Below, piece by piece: positions 44,349 to 52,879 of a stretch of DNA of 64,000 nucleotides. The notes beneath the pieces were generated by a model. The model was not told the origin of the DNA. It saw only the letters and a program-made list of their open reading frames with translations, and made no database searches. Positions within the stretch are counted from its first letter, which is position 1. Each line of letters starts with the position of its first letter. Position numbers and translations under genes: made by a program. This DNA is from JAVDCA01 sp963819385 (lineage in GTDB: Bacteria > Pseudomonadota > Alphaproteobacteria > Rhizobiales > Xanthobacteraceae): positions 2,294,001 to 2,358,000 of the forward strand of contig CAWFVV010000006.1 in assembly GCA_963819385.1 (NCBI GenBank), written 5' to 3'.

Positions 44349-46364
44349 ATGGTCCGCTTCGCCTGGGGGCGGCCGCGTCTGCCGAGCGGGGGCATCTTCT
44401 TGTTTGTCGACACAGCGCGACGAGCAGAGCCGATCTCGGGTCGGAGGGCCGCGCGTGCGGCCCGGCGAGCCTTTGCGGGATTCGTGGCGGTCGCGGCCGT
44501 GCTGCTGACCGGCCAGGCGGCGTGGGCCGCCTGCACGCCGGCGTCCGGGGACAACGTTACCGCCACATGCACGGGCACCACCATCAACCAAGCGGGCGGC
44601 GCTCCGGGGACGAGCGGCGGTGCAGCCGGCTACGGCGTGGCCGTCGAGACTGGATTGGCGGTCACCGTCGTGCCGGCCGCATCGGTGACCGGATCAGTCA
44701 TCGGTGTGGTGTTCAATACCGGCACCGTGACCAATTCCGGCACCATCTCGGGCGGCAGCTTCACCGGCATCGACGCCAACATCACGACCGTGACCAATTC
44801 CGGCTCCATCTCAGGGGGTGTCATCGGCATCGACGCCGTCACCGCGACCGTGACCAATTCCGGCTCCATCTCGGGGAGCCTCGGCGCCGGCATGGACGTC
44901 GTCACCGCGACCGTGGCCAATTCCGGCACCATCTCGGGCAGCCAGTTCGGCATCATCGCGAACGCCACCGCGATCGTGACCAATTCCGGCACCATCTCGG
45001 GGGCCACCGGCATTAGTGTGAGGGCTCCGTCCACCCTGATCAATTCCGGCGCCGTCATCGGCACGGGCGGCACCGCGATCGATTTCAGCCACTCGCACAC
45101 CGACGCGCTCACCTTCCTGCCGGGCTCGCACATCCAGGGCGCGATCCTGCTCGGCTCGGGCGACAGCGTGTCGGTGGTGGGCGGGCCGGGGGGATCGTCG
45201 TTCCTGACCTTCACGCCGAACGGGCCGTTCTCGCTCAGCGCGAGCGGCGTCGCCGTGGTCGCCGGCAACCAGGCGGCGACGCTCGACCCGACGCCGTTCG
45301 GCCTCGCCGACAAGAACCTGATGGACTTCACCCGCGGCATCTCGGGCGTGCTCGAGTTGCTCGGCGGCGGCACCGCGCCGAGCGGGCCGCTCTCCTCGGC
45401 CTTCGTGCCGGGCGACAACTTCGCGGCGCGGATCGAGAGCACATTCGCGAGCATTCCGGGGCTCGCCTATGCGGACGACACCGCGGTGTTCAAGGCGCCC
45501 ACGATGGTCGCACGCGACGGCCGCGCCGTGTGGGCGCGCGGCTTCGGCGGCCAGCGCACCCAGGATGCCGACGGCATCACGCTGGGCGCCCACACGACGT
45601 ATCTCGGCGGCGCGGTCGGCTTCGACATGGTGGCGCGGCCGGATCTGCGGCTCGGCCTGTTCGCCGGAGGCGGCGAGAGCCGCATGTCGCTCGACGGCAA
45701 TGTCGGCTTCACCAACACCAGCACGGCGTTCGGCGGGCTCTACGGCCGCTGGGGCTTCGTGTCGCTCGGGCGCGATTCCTTCCTCGACTTCGCGCTGCAC
45801 GGCGGCGGATCGACCAACGCGACCTCGCGCACGCTGACGAGCAACGTCGCGCCGTTCCTGCAGGTCGCGACCGCAAACTACAACAGCAGTTACATAAGCC
45901 CCGAGCTCAAGTACGGCATCGACGTGCCGCTGTGGGCGCAATACACGCTGACACCGTCGCTGCGCGTGCGCTACGTCGCGGGCTTCTTCGGCGGCTACAC
46001 CGAGACGGGATCGAGCGCGAACCTGACGGTGGCGAGCCGCACCATCCAGGACATCGAGGAGCGCGGCGAGCTCAAGCTCACGCGCGCCACGCCGATCGGC
46101 CCCGACCTCCTGCTCACCAGCGTCCACGTCGGCGCGATCGGGCTCGAGCGGTTCGGCGACACCACGGTCAACACGGTGCTGCTCGGCGCCAACCTGCCGT
46201 TCGTGACGCCGGGCAAGAACGACGTCTCCGGCATCGTCGGCGGCGGCGGGGTCGAGTGGCGCACGCGCGAAGGCGTGTCGGTGTTCGGCAACGTCGAGGC
46301 GATCGGCTTCTCGGACCAGAGCACGGTGTGGTCGGCGCTGGGCGGCGTGCGCGTCGCCTTCTGA
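44349..46364 (+). CDS. Autotransporter (type Va) with short repetitive passenger
   Basis: About 671 residues. An extended signal region (Arg-rich n-region, then AFAGFVAVAAVLLTGQAAWA, cleavage near AWA-AC) precedes a passenger of roughly 290 residues. The passenger has recurring TVTNSGTISGG and TVTNSGSISGG units (44720-45010), which predict a right-handed beta-helix. A linker around residue 340 leads to the autotransporter beta-domain of about 280 residues (from VWARGFGGQRTQDADG to the terminal WSALGGVRVAF), ending in Phe as barrel proteins do. It is inserted into the outer membrane and displays or releases the passenger. The start could be further upstream; 44349 is the first good ATG. An upstream non-coding gap runs to 44019. 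Confidence 0.88.
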   Translation: MVRFAWGRPRLPSGGIFLFVDTARRAEPISGRRAARAARRAFAGFVAVAAVLLTGQAAWAACTPASGDNVTATCTGTTINQAGGAPGTSGGAAGYGVAVETGLAVTVVPAASVTGSVIGVVFNTGTVTNSGTISGGSFTGIDANITTVTNSGSISGGVIGIDAVTATVTNSGSISGSLGAGMDVVTATVANSGTISGSQFGIIANATAIVTNSGTISGATGISVRAPSTLINSGAVIGTGGTAIDFSHSHTDALTFLPGSHIQGAILLGSGDSVSVVGGPGGSSFLTFTPNGPFSLSASGVAVVAGNQAATLDPTPFGLADKNLMDFTRGISGVLELLGGGTAPSGPLSSAFVPGDNFAARIESTFASIPGLAYADDTAVFKAPTMVARDGRAVWARGFGGQRTQDADGITLGAHTTYLGGAVGFDMVARPDLRLGLFAGGGESRMSLDGNVGFTNTSTAFGGLYGRWGFVSLGRDSFLDFALHGGGSTNATSRTLTSNVAPFLQVATANYNSSYISPELKYGIDVPLWAQYTLTPSLRVRYVAGFFGGYTETGSSANLTVASRTIQDIEERGELKLTRATPIGPDLLLTSVHVGAIGLERFGDTTVNTVLLGANLPFVTPGKNDVSGIVGGGGVEWRTREGVSVFGNVEAIGFSDQSTVWSALGGVRVAF

Positions 46365-46606
46365 GCGCGGCGACTTTCCGTCGCCCGCGACACTCTCGAT
46401 CTTGTTGGAACCGAATTCGTCGCCGCGACGGACCGCTCGTTCGTCGCGCTGCTGGACGCCTCGCCGGGGCATCGACCGCCGCCTTCATTGCCGCCGGCGT
46501 CTGGAAAAATCCTTTCGAACGAATTGACCGCGGACGGTTGGCTCCCCAAGCTCAAGCAGATCATCCCGTCGTATGGGGCGTCTTTGTCGACGCCAGGAGA
46601 GGTCAC

Positions 46607-48013
46607 ATGGCCGAGACGAGGACTGAAAGCGACAGCATGGGCACCATCGAGGTGCCGGCGGACAAGCTGTGGGGGGCGCAAACCCAGCGATCGCTCGAAT
46701 ACTTCAGCATCGGCAAGGATTTGATGCCGCGCGAAATGATCGCGGCCTACGCCACCTTGAAGAAGGCCGCCGCCGCCGCGAACCATGCCGGCAAGCGGCT
46801 CGACGCGCAGCGCTACAAGCTGATCGTGCAGGCGTGCGACGAGATCCTCGCCGGCCGGCACGACGACATGTTCCCGCTGCATGTGTGGATGACGGGCAGC
46901 GGCACCCAGTTCAACATGAACGTCAACGAGGTGATCTCCAACCGCTGCTGTCAGCTTGCCGGGACCCCCCTCGGCAGTCATGCGCCCGTTCATCCGAACG
47001 ATCACGTCAACATGGCGCAGTCGTCGAATGACACGTTCCCGGCGGCGATGTGCGTCGCCGCCGCGGTCAATGTGACGCAGCGCCTGGTTCCGGCCCTCGC
47101 CGCGTTGCGCGACGCGATCGACGCGAAGGCGACGGCGTGGAGCGACATCGTCAAGATCGGCCGGACGCATATGCAGGACGCTACGCCGCTGACATTGGGC
47201 CAGGAATGGTCCGGCTACGTGGGGATGTTGACGGACGACCTCGCGTGGATCAAAGCCGCGCTGCAAGGTGTGTATCGCCTGGCGTTGGGCGGCACGGCGG
47301 TCGGAACGGGCATCGGCACGTCACCCGGCTTTGCCGAGGCCGCCGCCGCCGAGATCGCGAGGCTCACGGCGCTGCCTTTTGTCACCGCCCCCAACAAGTT
47401 CACGGTGCAGGGCGCCCACGACGCGCTGGTCCAGCTGTCGGGAACGCTGCGTACGCTCGCGGTCTCTCTCTACAAGATCGCCAACGACATTCGCCTGATG
47501 TCGTGTGGGCCCCGTGCCGGGTTTTCGGAATTGGAGATCCCGGAGAACGAGCCGGGCTCTTCGATCATGCCCGGCAAGGTCAACCCGACCCAGTGCGAAG
47601 CGCTCACGATGATCGCCGTGCAGGTGATGGCCAATGACGTGGCCGTCGGTTTCGGCGGTGCCGGCGGCTATCTCGAAATGAACGTCTACAAGCCGCTGAT
47701 GATCCACAACATCGCCCACTCCATCACGATCATGGCCGACGGCTGCGTGAACTTCCGCAAGTTCCTGGTCGAGGGCACCAAGCCCAATCTGAAGAAGATC
47801 AACGAAGACGTCGAGCGCTCGCTGATGCTGGTGACGGCGCTTTCTCCCGTCATCGGTTACGACAAGGCGTCGAAGATCGCCCACTACGCCGCGGACAACG
47901 ACCTCACGCTCAAGGCCGCCGCCCTCAAATTGGGCTTTGTCACGGAGGCGGAATTCGATCGCGTCGTCGATCCGAGAAAAATGATAAAGCCCGATGTCGC
48001 GACTGAACGGTGA
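46607..48013 (+). CDS. fumC: Fumarate hydratase class II
   Basis: 468 residues, the normal length. Family motifs are present: TGSGTQFNMNVNEV (98-109), SSNDTFP (139-145), GRTHMQDA (185-192), and the signature loop GSSIMPGKVNPTQCE (317-331), whose Ser supports base catalysis. It interconverts fumarate and malate in the TCA cycle as an oxygen-stable tetramer. AGGAGAGGTCAC precedes the ATG, which fixes the start; the frame is open far upstream only because of base composition. It stands alone, unlinked to other TCA genes. Confidence 0.96.
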   Translation: MAETRTESDSMGTIEVPADKLWGAQTQRSLEYFSIGKDLMPREMIAAYATLKKAAAAANHAGKRLDAQRYKLIVQACDEILAGRHDDMFPLHVWMTGSGTQFNMNVNEVISNRCCQLAGTPLGSHAPVHPNDHVNMAQSSNDTFPAAMCVAAAVNVTQRLVPALAALRDAIDAKATAWSDIVKIGRTHMQDATPLTLGQEWSGYVGMLTDDLAWIKAALQGVYRLALGGTAVGTGIGTSPGFAEAAAAEIARLTALPFVTAPNKFTVQGAHDALVQLSGTLRTLAVSLYKIANDIRLMSCGPRAGFSELEIPENEPGSSIMPGKVNPTQCEALTMIAVQVMANDVAVGFGGAGGYLEMNVYKPLMIHNIAHSITIMADGCVNFRKFLVEGTKPNLKKINEDVERSLMLVTALSPVIGYDKASKIAHYAADNDLTLKAAALKLGFVTEAEFDRVVDPRKMIKPDVATER

Positions 48014-48266
48014 ACGATCGAGCCGCAGCCCTCAATCGAGGCATTGCGAATGGCCCACCAGACCCTGATATTGGCTGCCTCGCGCTGACGACGCGTACCG
48101 CCGGCGGTGCCGGTAGCGCGGTCGACGTCATGCGTAGCGTGACGGGAAATTGCCTACCGGCAGCCACCACCTCCGCCATCGTTCGTCTATCATCCAAGTC
48201 AATCTGTATCTTCGCGATCGAGCATTGTCGCGGCTCCTCCCGCATATCCCGCCAGGATTGATTTTC

Positions 48267-50060
48267 ATGGAAGCTGCCGCCGACGCCCCATCCGCCCCGT
48301 GGCGAGTCATCGAGAGACGTCTCAAGCTGACAGAACAGCGTTTCGAAGAGTGGCGCTCCCTCATGGCGATCACGATCGGAACCTGCATGAATTCGCTCGT
48401 CTTGATCGTCGAAGCGACCCTCCTGCTGTACGTCATTGATTATGATCCGCCGTACCGCGTTCTCGGGACGCAGGTGATCGTGCTGATCGGCGTCACGTGG
48501 GGCCTGTCCCAGCTGCGCCCGGCATATATTTTCCTGGGTGTGGCCGCGAACATGCTGTTTCTGGCCACCTTGGTCGAGGCTACGCTGTTTTCACCAGCCG
48601 ACCCGAGGGATATCCTGACACGACAAGAGGGTCTGAGCCCAACCGTGCTGGATGTAATTGCGGCTGCCGCCGGGTGCATCGTGGTATTCGCACCCGTTCT
48701 GCTGATCGCGTTTCGCGTCGTTCGCAGCACGACCGGCGAGCGCGCCATCATCGCGCTGCCCCAGCATCGGACGTTCGGATTTGTTTCCGCCGTGCAGGCG
48801 TTGTTCGGCGCGCATCCGATCTGCCTGCATCTCCCGTCGCGCGGGCGGCGCATCCTAGCCATCGGCCTGTTTGGCCTCAGCCAGCTCGTGCTGGGCCTGA
48901 TCGTCGCCTTGACGATCGGGACCGCCGCAAAGCTCATGTTGGCTGTCACGCGCGTCCTCGAAGGCCGCATGCCCACGCTATTACCGGACGTTCAGATTCA
49001 CCCAATCATATATCTGATCGGCGTCGTGGTCGTTCCGCTCATTGTCTTCGGCGTCGACCTCGGATGGCTGGTTGGATTGCGGTATTGGGCGAGGCGTTTC
49101 AGCCGGACGTCGCTTGAATTGATGGTCCGCGACGATTCCCGCGCGCCGATCCTTTTTCTCCGGTCGTTCAGCGACGATCAAGTGCGACTTGAACGACCAA
49201 AACGCGGCCCACTTGCTTTCCTCGTGCTCTTAGGCGAGCCGCGTCCGACCCTCGATCACGTTCTCCTGGAGGAAGGGACGGAGCTCGGACCCGTGATCGC
49301 AATCGGGGCGCCGGGGTCACGTCCTCCCTTCGGCGCGGCGCGGGCCTACATCAGCGACGATAATTGGAAGCAGGTGGTGAGCAATCTGGCGCGAAGCTCG
49401 CAGGCGATCGTGATGGCCCTCGACGAAACCGCCGGCATCGAATGGGAGGTCAAAGAGGTCCACGGCAACCAATACGCGGCGAAGATCCTTCACCTGCTGC
49501 CCCCGCGCCTGGCGCCCGCCGCGGAGGCGCGCCGGGTTGTCGCGAAAATGCGGGCGAACTTGCCCGAAGTCGCGGACCTCTTCGGCGACTTGCAGCGGTT
49601 CCTGGACGCCAACGTGCGTCCGTGCGTGGGATGGTACTTCAGGCACGATGGAGAATTGGTTGTCCTGACGACCGAACGTCCGAGCGAAGCCTCGTACCGA
49701 ATGAGCGTGCGCGATTACTTTCGTTCGACCGAGGTCAAGTTGCCGGCAAAGCCGGCGCATCAGGACACTTCGAAGCCTCAACGGCTGGGCGTCGCGGCGT
49801 TCGCCATCGCGGCTGTCGCGCTCGCATTCGATTTCCTGCTGAACGCGATTGCCACCGCGAGCGACCGGGGCGGCGCCTCGAGCGTGATCGAGTCCTCTCG
49901 GATTTTCGATTATGCCCACGCGTTGCCGTGGATTCTCGGGACTGTCGCGGTCGCGGCCGGCATTGCCGGTCTCTTCGTCCGCCGCTCGGAAAAGATATTT
50001 CCGATTCTCGGAATCGTCATCGGCGCATGGCTGCTCGGTTCGGCGGCCCTCGTGCGCTGA
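48267..50060 (+). CDS. Multi-pass membrane protein with a TIR-like cytoplasmic domain
   Basis: 597 residues. About seven membrane helices in the first 270 residues (for example 34-56, 69-85, 127-149, 196-221, 246-272) are followed by a soluble segment (290-500) and two C-terminal helices (506-528, 556-571). The soluble part starts RAPILFLRSFSDDQ (292-305) and continues GPVIAIGAPGSRPPFGAAR (341-359), NWKQVVSNLARSSQAIVMAL (366-385) and GIEWEVKEV (390-398). This order of strand, strand with acidic pair, and a late Trp-Glu (W393-E394) recalls TIR-like alpha/beta domains; the assignment is by pattern only. No defence genes are adjacent. ATG 48267 has AGGA upstream. Confidence 0.6.
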   Translation: MEAAADAPSAPWRVIERRLKLTEQRFEEWRSLMAITIGTCMNSLVLIVEATLLLYVIDYDPPYRVLGTQVIVLIGVTWGLSQLRPAYIFLGVAANMLFLATLVEATLFSPADPRDILTRQEGLSPTVLDVIAAAAGCIVVFAPVLLIAFRVVRSTTGERAIIALPQHRTFGFVSAVQALFGAHPICLHLPSRGRRILAIGLFGLSQLVLGLIVALTIGTAAKLMLAVTRVLEGRMPTLLPDVQIHPIIYLIGVVVVPLIVFGVDLGWLVGLRYWARRFSRTSLELMVRDDSRAPILFLRSFSDDQVRLERPKRGPLAFLVLLGEPRPTLDHVLLEEGTELGPVIAIGAPGSRPPFGAARAYISDDNWKQVVSNLARSSQAIVMALDETAGIEWEVKEVHGNQYAAKILHLLPPRLAPAAEARRVVAKMRANLPEVADLFGDLQRFLDANVRPCVGWYFRHDGELVVLTTERPSEASYRMSVRDYFRSTEVKLPAKPAHQDTSKPQRLGVAAFAIAAVALAFDFLLNAIATASDRGGASSVIESSRIFDYAHALPWILGTVAVAAGIAGLFVRRSEKIFPILGIVIGAWLLGSAALVR

Positions 50061-50134
50061 TTGGGTTCACCAAGGTGATCAAGTTCGCCGGCATCAAGGC
50101 AGAATGAAATCCGCGCTCATCGGCGCGCCCCGAT

Positions 50135-51343
50135 CTATCGCCCGGCGCGATCGCGCCCGACCGACTGCGTCCGCGCCTCCCGCGTCACCGCCCAGATCGC
50201 GAACGACACGCAGCCCGGCAGCGCGATGCCGATCACCAGCGGCCAGGAGGTCGTGCCGAGCTCATGCGCGACCAGCGCGCCGACGGTCGCCGCGATGGTC
50301 TGCTGCACGACGCCGATGAATGACGAGGCGGCGCCGGCGCGCTCGGGGAACGGCTGCAGCGCGCCGGCGAGCGCCTGCGGCATCGCGAGGCCGAGGCCGA
50401 ACAGATAGAGCGTCATCGGCGCCACGATGCCGGCGGCGGCGCGCGGCGCCAATGCGGTCGCGGCCAGCATCGCGAGGCCGCCGGCCGCAAGCGCGGCGGC
50501 GCCCCAGCCGATGGTGCGATCGAGCCCGGCGCGCGTGACCATCCGGGAGGCGATCGAGGTGCCGCCGAGATAGCCGATGCTCGCGATCGCGAACGAAAGG
50601 CCGAAGCCGAACGGCGAGAGGCCGTGCACGTCCTGCAGCACGAAGGGCGAGCCGGAGATGAAGGCGAACAGGCCGCCGTAGCCGGCCGCGATGATGCCGA
50701 CATGGGCGAGCGCGCCGCGGTTGCGGGCGACGATGGCAAAGCTCCGCATGAGGCCGTCGGATGCCTGGCGCGGACGCGGCCGCAGCGTCTCGGGCAGCAG
50801 CCAATGCGTCGCCGCCATTGCGATGACGCCGACCAAGAAGATGAAGACGAAGCAGGCGCGCCAGCCGAGCGTCGCCTGCAGCAGGCTGCCGATCAGCGGC
50901 GCGACGATCGGCGCGAGCCCCATGATCATCGCCATCAGCGACAATTCGCGGCCGGCGCGCGGGCCCTCGTAGAGGTCGCGCACCACGGCGCGGGCGAGCA
51001 CGATCGCGCCGGCCGAGCCGGTGGCCTGCACGGCGCGCGCGCCGATCAGCGTCGCGATCGACGGCGCCGCCGCGCAGGCGAGAGTCGCGAGGCAGAAGAT
51101 CGCGAGCGCGACGCGCAGCACCGGCTTGCGGCCCCAGCGGTCGGACAGCGGGCCGTAGACAACCTGCCCGACCGCAAAGCCGATCAGGTAGGACGAGATG
51201 GTGAGCCCGACCGCGGTCGGCGATGCGGCAAGCGCCGTGCCGATCGACGGCAGCGACGGCAGGTAGAGATCGACCGAGAGCGGGCCGACCGCCGTGAGCA
51301 GCGCGAGCAGCAGCGTGAGCGCGAGGGTGTCGGGGCGGAGCAT
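50135..51343 (-). CDS. Bcr/CflA-type MFS drug exporter
   Basis: 402 residues with twelve predicted transmembrane helices. The N-terminal half has LSVDLYLPSLPSIGTAL (motif D1) and VVYGPLSDRWGRKPVLRVAL (MFS motif A, GxxxDRxGRR-like). The central loop is PETLRPRPRQAS. This is the DHA1 subfamily of Bcr/CflA proton antiporters, which export drugs such as bicyclomycin or florfenicol-like compounds; the substrate is not predictable. It is followed on the same strand by an unrelated metalloprotease-like gene, with a palindromic repeat between their ends. Confidence 0.92.
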   Translation of the reverse strand: MLRPDTLALTLLLALLTAVGPLSVDLYLPSLPSIGTALAASPTAVGLTISSYLIGFAVGQVVYGPLSDRWGRKPVLRVALAIFCLATLACAAAPSIATLIGARAVQATGSAGAIVLARAVVRDLYEGPRAGRELSLMAMIMGLAPIVAPLIGSLLQATLGWRACFVFIFLVGVIAMAATHWLLPETLRPRPRQASDGLMRSFAIVARNRGALAHVGIIAAGYGGLFAFISGSPFVLQDVHGLSPFGFGLSFAIASIGYLGGTSIASRMVTRAGLDRTIGWGAAALAAGGLAMLAATALAPRAAAGIVAPMTLYLFGLGLAMPQALAGALQPFPERAGAASSFIGVVQQTIAATVGALVAHELGTTSWPLVIGIALPGCVSFAIWAVTREARTQSVGRDRAGR

Positions 51344-51358
51344 GATGTGGGGCCGTGG

Positions 51359-51445
51359 GCCGTAGGATGGGTTGAGCGGAGCGAAACCCATCGCTCTGCT
51401 GTCGTGGAGATGATGGGTTTCGCTTCGCTCAACCCATCCTACGGC
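51359..51445. repeat. GTAGGATGGGTTGAG palindromic repeat, copy 1
   Basis: An 87-base palindrome with arms beginning GCCGTAGGATGGGTTGAGCG and ending CGCTCAACCCATCCTACGGC, with a secondary GAAACCCATC / GATGGGTTTC stem inside. Three more copies are at 52289, 52761 and 59755. Confidence 0.9.
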
Positions 51446-51451
51446 CCCATC

Positions 51452-52204
51452 CTACTTCGCGCCGTAGCGATGCAGCTCGACGCCGTGAGCGTCGAGCCAG
51501 GCCTTGGCGCGGTGCGTGTCGGAGCATGCGGCGAGGACGATGCGCCAGAAGCGCGGCGAGTGGTTCATCTCGACGAGATGGGCGACCTCGTGCGCCGCGA
51601 GGTAGTCGAGCACGAAGGGCGGCGCCAGGATCAGGCGCCAGGAGAACGAGAGCACGCCGGTGGTCGAGCACGAGCCCCAGCGGCTCGCCTGGTCGCGGAT
51701 GGCGACGCGGCGGACCGCGACGCCGAGGCGCTGCGCGTAGCGGCGGCTGGCGGCATCGAGATCGCGCTTCGCCTCGCGCTTGAGATGATCGAGCACGCGG
51801 CGGCCGATATGCGGCGCGGCGCCGGCGACGCAGAGCAGCGGCGTGCCGTCGGCGGCGACCTCGCGCCACGCGGTGCCGCGCGCGCCGGGCCGATGCTCGA
51901 CGCGATGGTCGAGCCCGCGCACCGGCACGACGGTGCCGTGCGCGAACGGCACCGCGGCGGGCAGCCGGCCGAGCCGCGCCGCGATCCAGCCGCCATGCTT
52001 CTGCGCGAAGGCGCGCGCCTCCTTGAGGCTGCCGCGCGGCGGCATGGTGAGCACGACCTCGCGCGTCGCCGCCTGGATGCGCAGCGTGTAGCGGCGCGCC
52101 TGCGGATGGCGGCGCACGCGCACGGGATAGACCGCGCGGTCGAACGCGACCTCGATCGCTTGCGGCTCGGGCGGACGGCGAAACAGCAACGCGCGCAGCG
52201 GCAT
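51452..52204 (-). CDS. YgjP/SprT-like (DUF45) metallopeptidase-fold protein
   Basis: 250 residues. The family signature is AAHEVAHLVEMNHSPRFW, with zinc ligands His205 and His209, catalytic Glu206 and the third ligand His215. QASRWGSCSTTGVLSFSWRL precedes it (the SRWGSC motif of DUF45). The N-terminal half (residues 20-60) is the usual beta-strand region. Such proteins are thought to be cytoplasmic zinc metallopeptidases, but substrates are mostly unknown. It is on the same strand as the MFS gene and separated from it by a repeat. Confidence 0.92.
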   Translation of the reverse strand: MPLRALLFRRPPEPQAIEVAFDRAVYPVRVRRHPQARRYTLRIQAATREVVLTMPPRGSLKEARAFAQKHGGWIAARLGRLPAAVPFAHGTVVPVRGLDHRVEHRPGARGTAWREVAADGTPLLCVAGAAPHIGRRVLDHLKREAKRDLDAASRRYAQRLGVAVRRVAIRDQASRWGSCSTTGVLSFSWRLILAPPFVLDYLAAHEVAHLVEMNHSPRFWRIVLAACSDTHRAKAWLDAHGVELHRYGAK

Positions 52205-52288
52205 GGATGTGCCCCGGGATGGCCGGCGGAGGCCGGGCCGGTGTCGCGCGAGATTCTATGCTGATTCGGGCGCGCGCGTGGCTGTCGT

Positions 52289-52374
52289 GTAGGATGGGTT
52301 GAGCGCAGCGAAACCCATCACCTTGAATCGCAACCGCATAGATGATGGGTTTCGCTGCGCTCAACCCATCCTAC
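52289..52374. repeat. GTAGGATGGGTTGAG palindromic repeat, copy 2
   Basis: Copy 2 starts GTAGGATGGGTTGAGCGCAG and ends GCGCTCAACCCATCCTAC. Its loop (ACCTTGAATCGCAACCGCAT) is almost identical to that of copy 3, so these two are recent duplicates. The similarity extends into the flank (GTGGCTGTCGT against GTGGTTGTCGT). It lies 22 bases beyond the end of the small gene at 52397. Confidence 0.9.
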
Positions 52375-52396
52375 GCACTTTGCCCACCCGACGGCG

Positions 52397-52648
52397 CTAT
52401 CGGCGTTTCCGGGCTTTCTCTTCGGACAATTTGCGAAAAATGCAAGCGTTGTATCGATCGACACCATTGTCGTAACGCCACTTGCCGGTCGCCGGATCGC
52501 AATTGCCGCCAATCTCGACGGCACACTGCGCCTGCATCGTGTCGCATTTGCCCGCCGCCGCGGCGGACGAATGACCCGCGATCGTCAACGTCGCAACGAC
52601 GGTTGCGATGGCCGCCATCCGCACGATAGTCCTCGCCCCCGAAAGCAT
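52397..52648 (-). CDS. Small secreted protein with four cysteines
   Basis: 83 residues. The signal peptide (MLSGARTIVRMAAIATVVATL, then TIAGHSSAAAA) is cleaved near AAA-GK. The mature part KCDTMQAQCAVEIGGNCDPATGKWRYDNGVDRYNACIFRKLSEEKARKRR has Cys at the positions of a compact disulphide-bonded fold. GGGAGGGGGCGGAT before ATG 52648 fixes the start. No family recognised. Two near-identical palindromic repeats flank the gene. Confidence 0.72.
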   Translation of the reverse strand: MLSGARTIVRMAAIATVVATLTIAGHSSAAAAGKCDTMQAQCAVEIGGNCDPATGKWRYDNGVDRYNACIFRKLSEEKARKRR

Positions 52649-52760
52649 ATCCGCCCCCTCCCTTGATCGCGATTTGTCGAACCGCGAACCGTACGATAGC
52701 GATAGCCCGCATTTGCGGAAAGCTGCGTCGGGTGGGCGCGTGGTTGTCGTCATGGGAGAT

Positions 52761-52848
52761 CGTAGGATGGGTTGAGCGTAGCGAAACCCATCACCTTGAA
52801 TCGCAAGCACATAGATGATGGGTTTCGCTGCGCTCAACCCATCCTACG
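52761..52848. repeat. GTAGGATGGGTTGAG palindromic repeat, copy 3
   Basis: Palindrome CGTAGGATGGGTTGAGCG ... GCTCAACCCATCCTACG with the same loop text as copy 2. Together copies 2 and 3 bracket the small secreted-protein gene, 112 and 22 bases from its ends. Confidence 0.9.
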
Positions 52849-52879
52849 CGCTAACCCGAGAGTCATCTGACGACGCACG

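Noticed and set aside
48010..48261. 83-codon frame overlapping the fumC stop
   Set aside because: No ribosome site at its GTG start and unconvincing composition. The gap fumC-48267 probably carries only the leader of the membrane protein gene.
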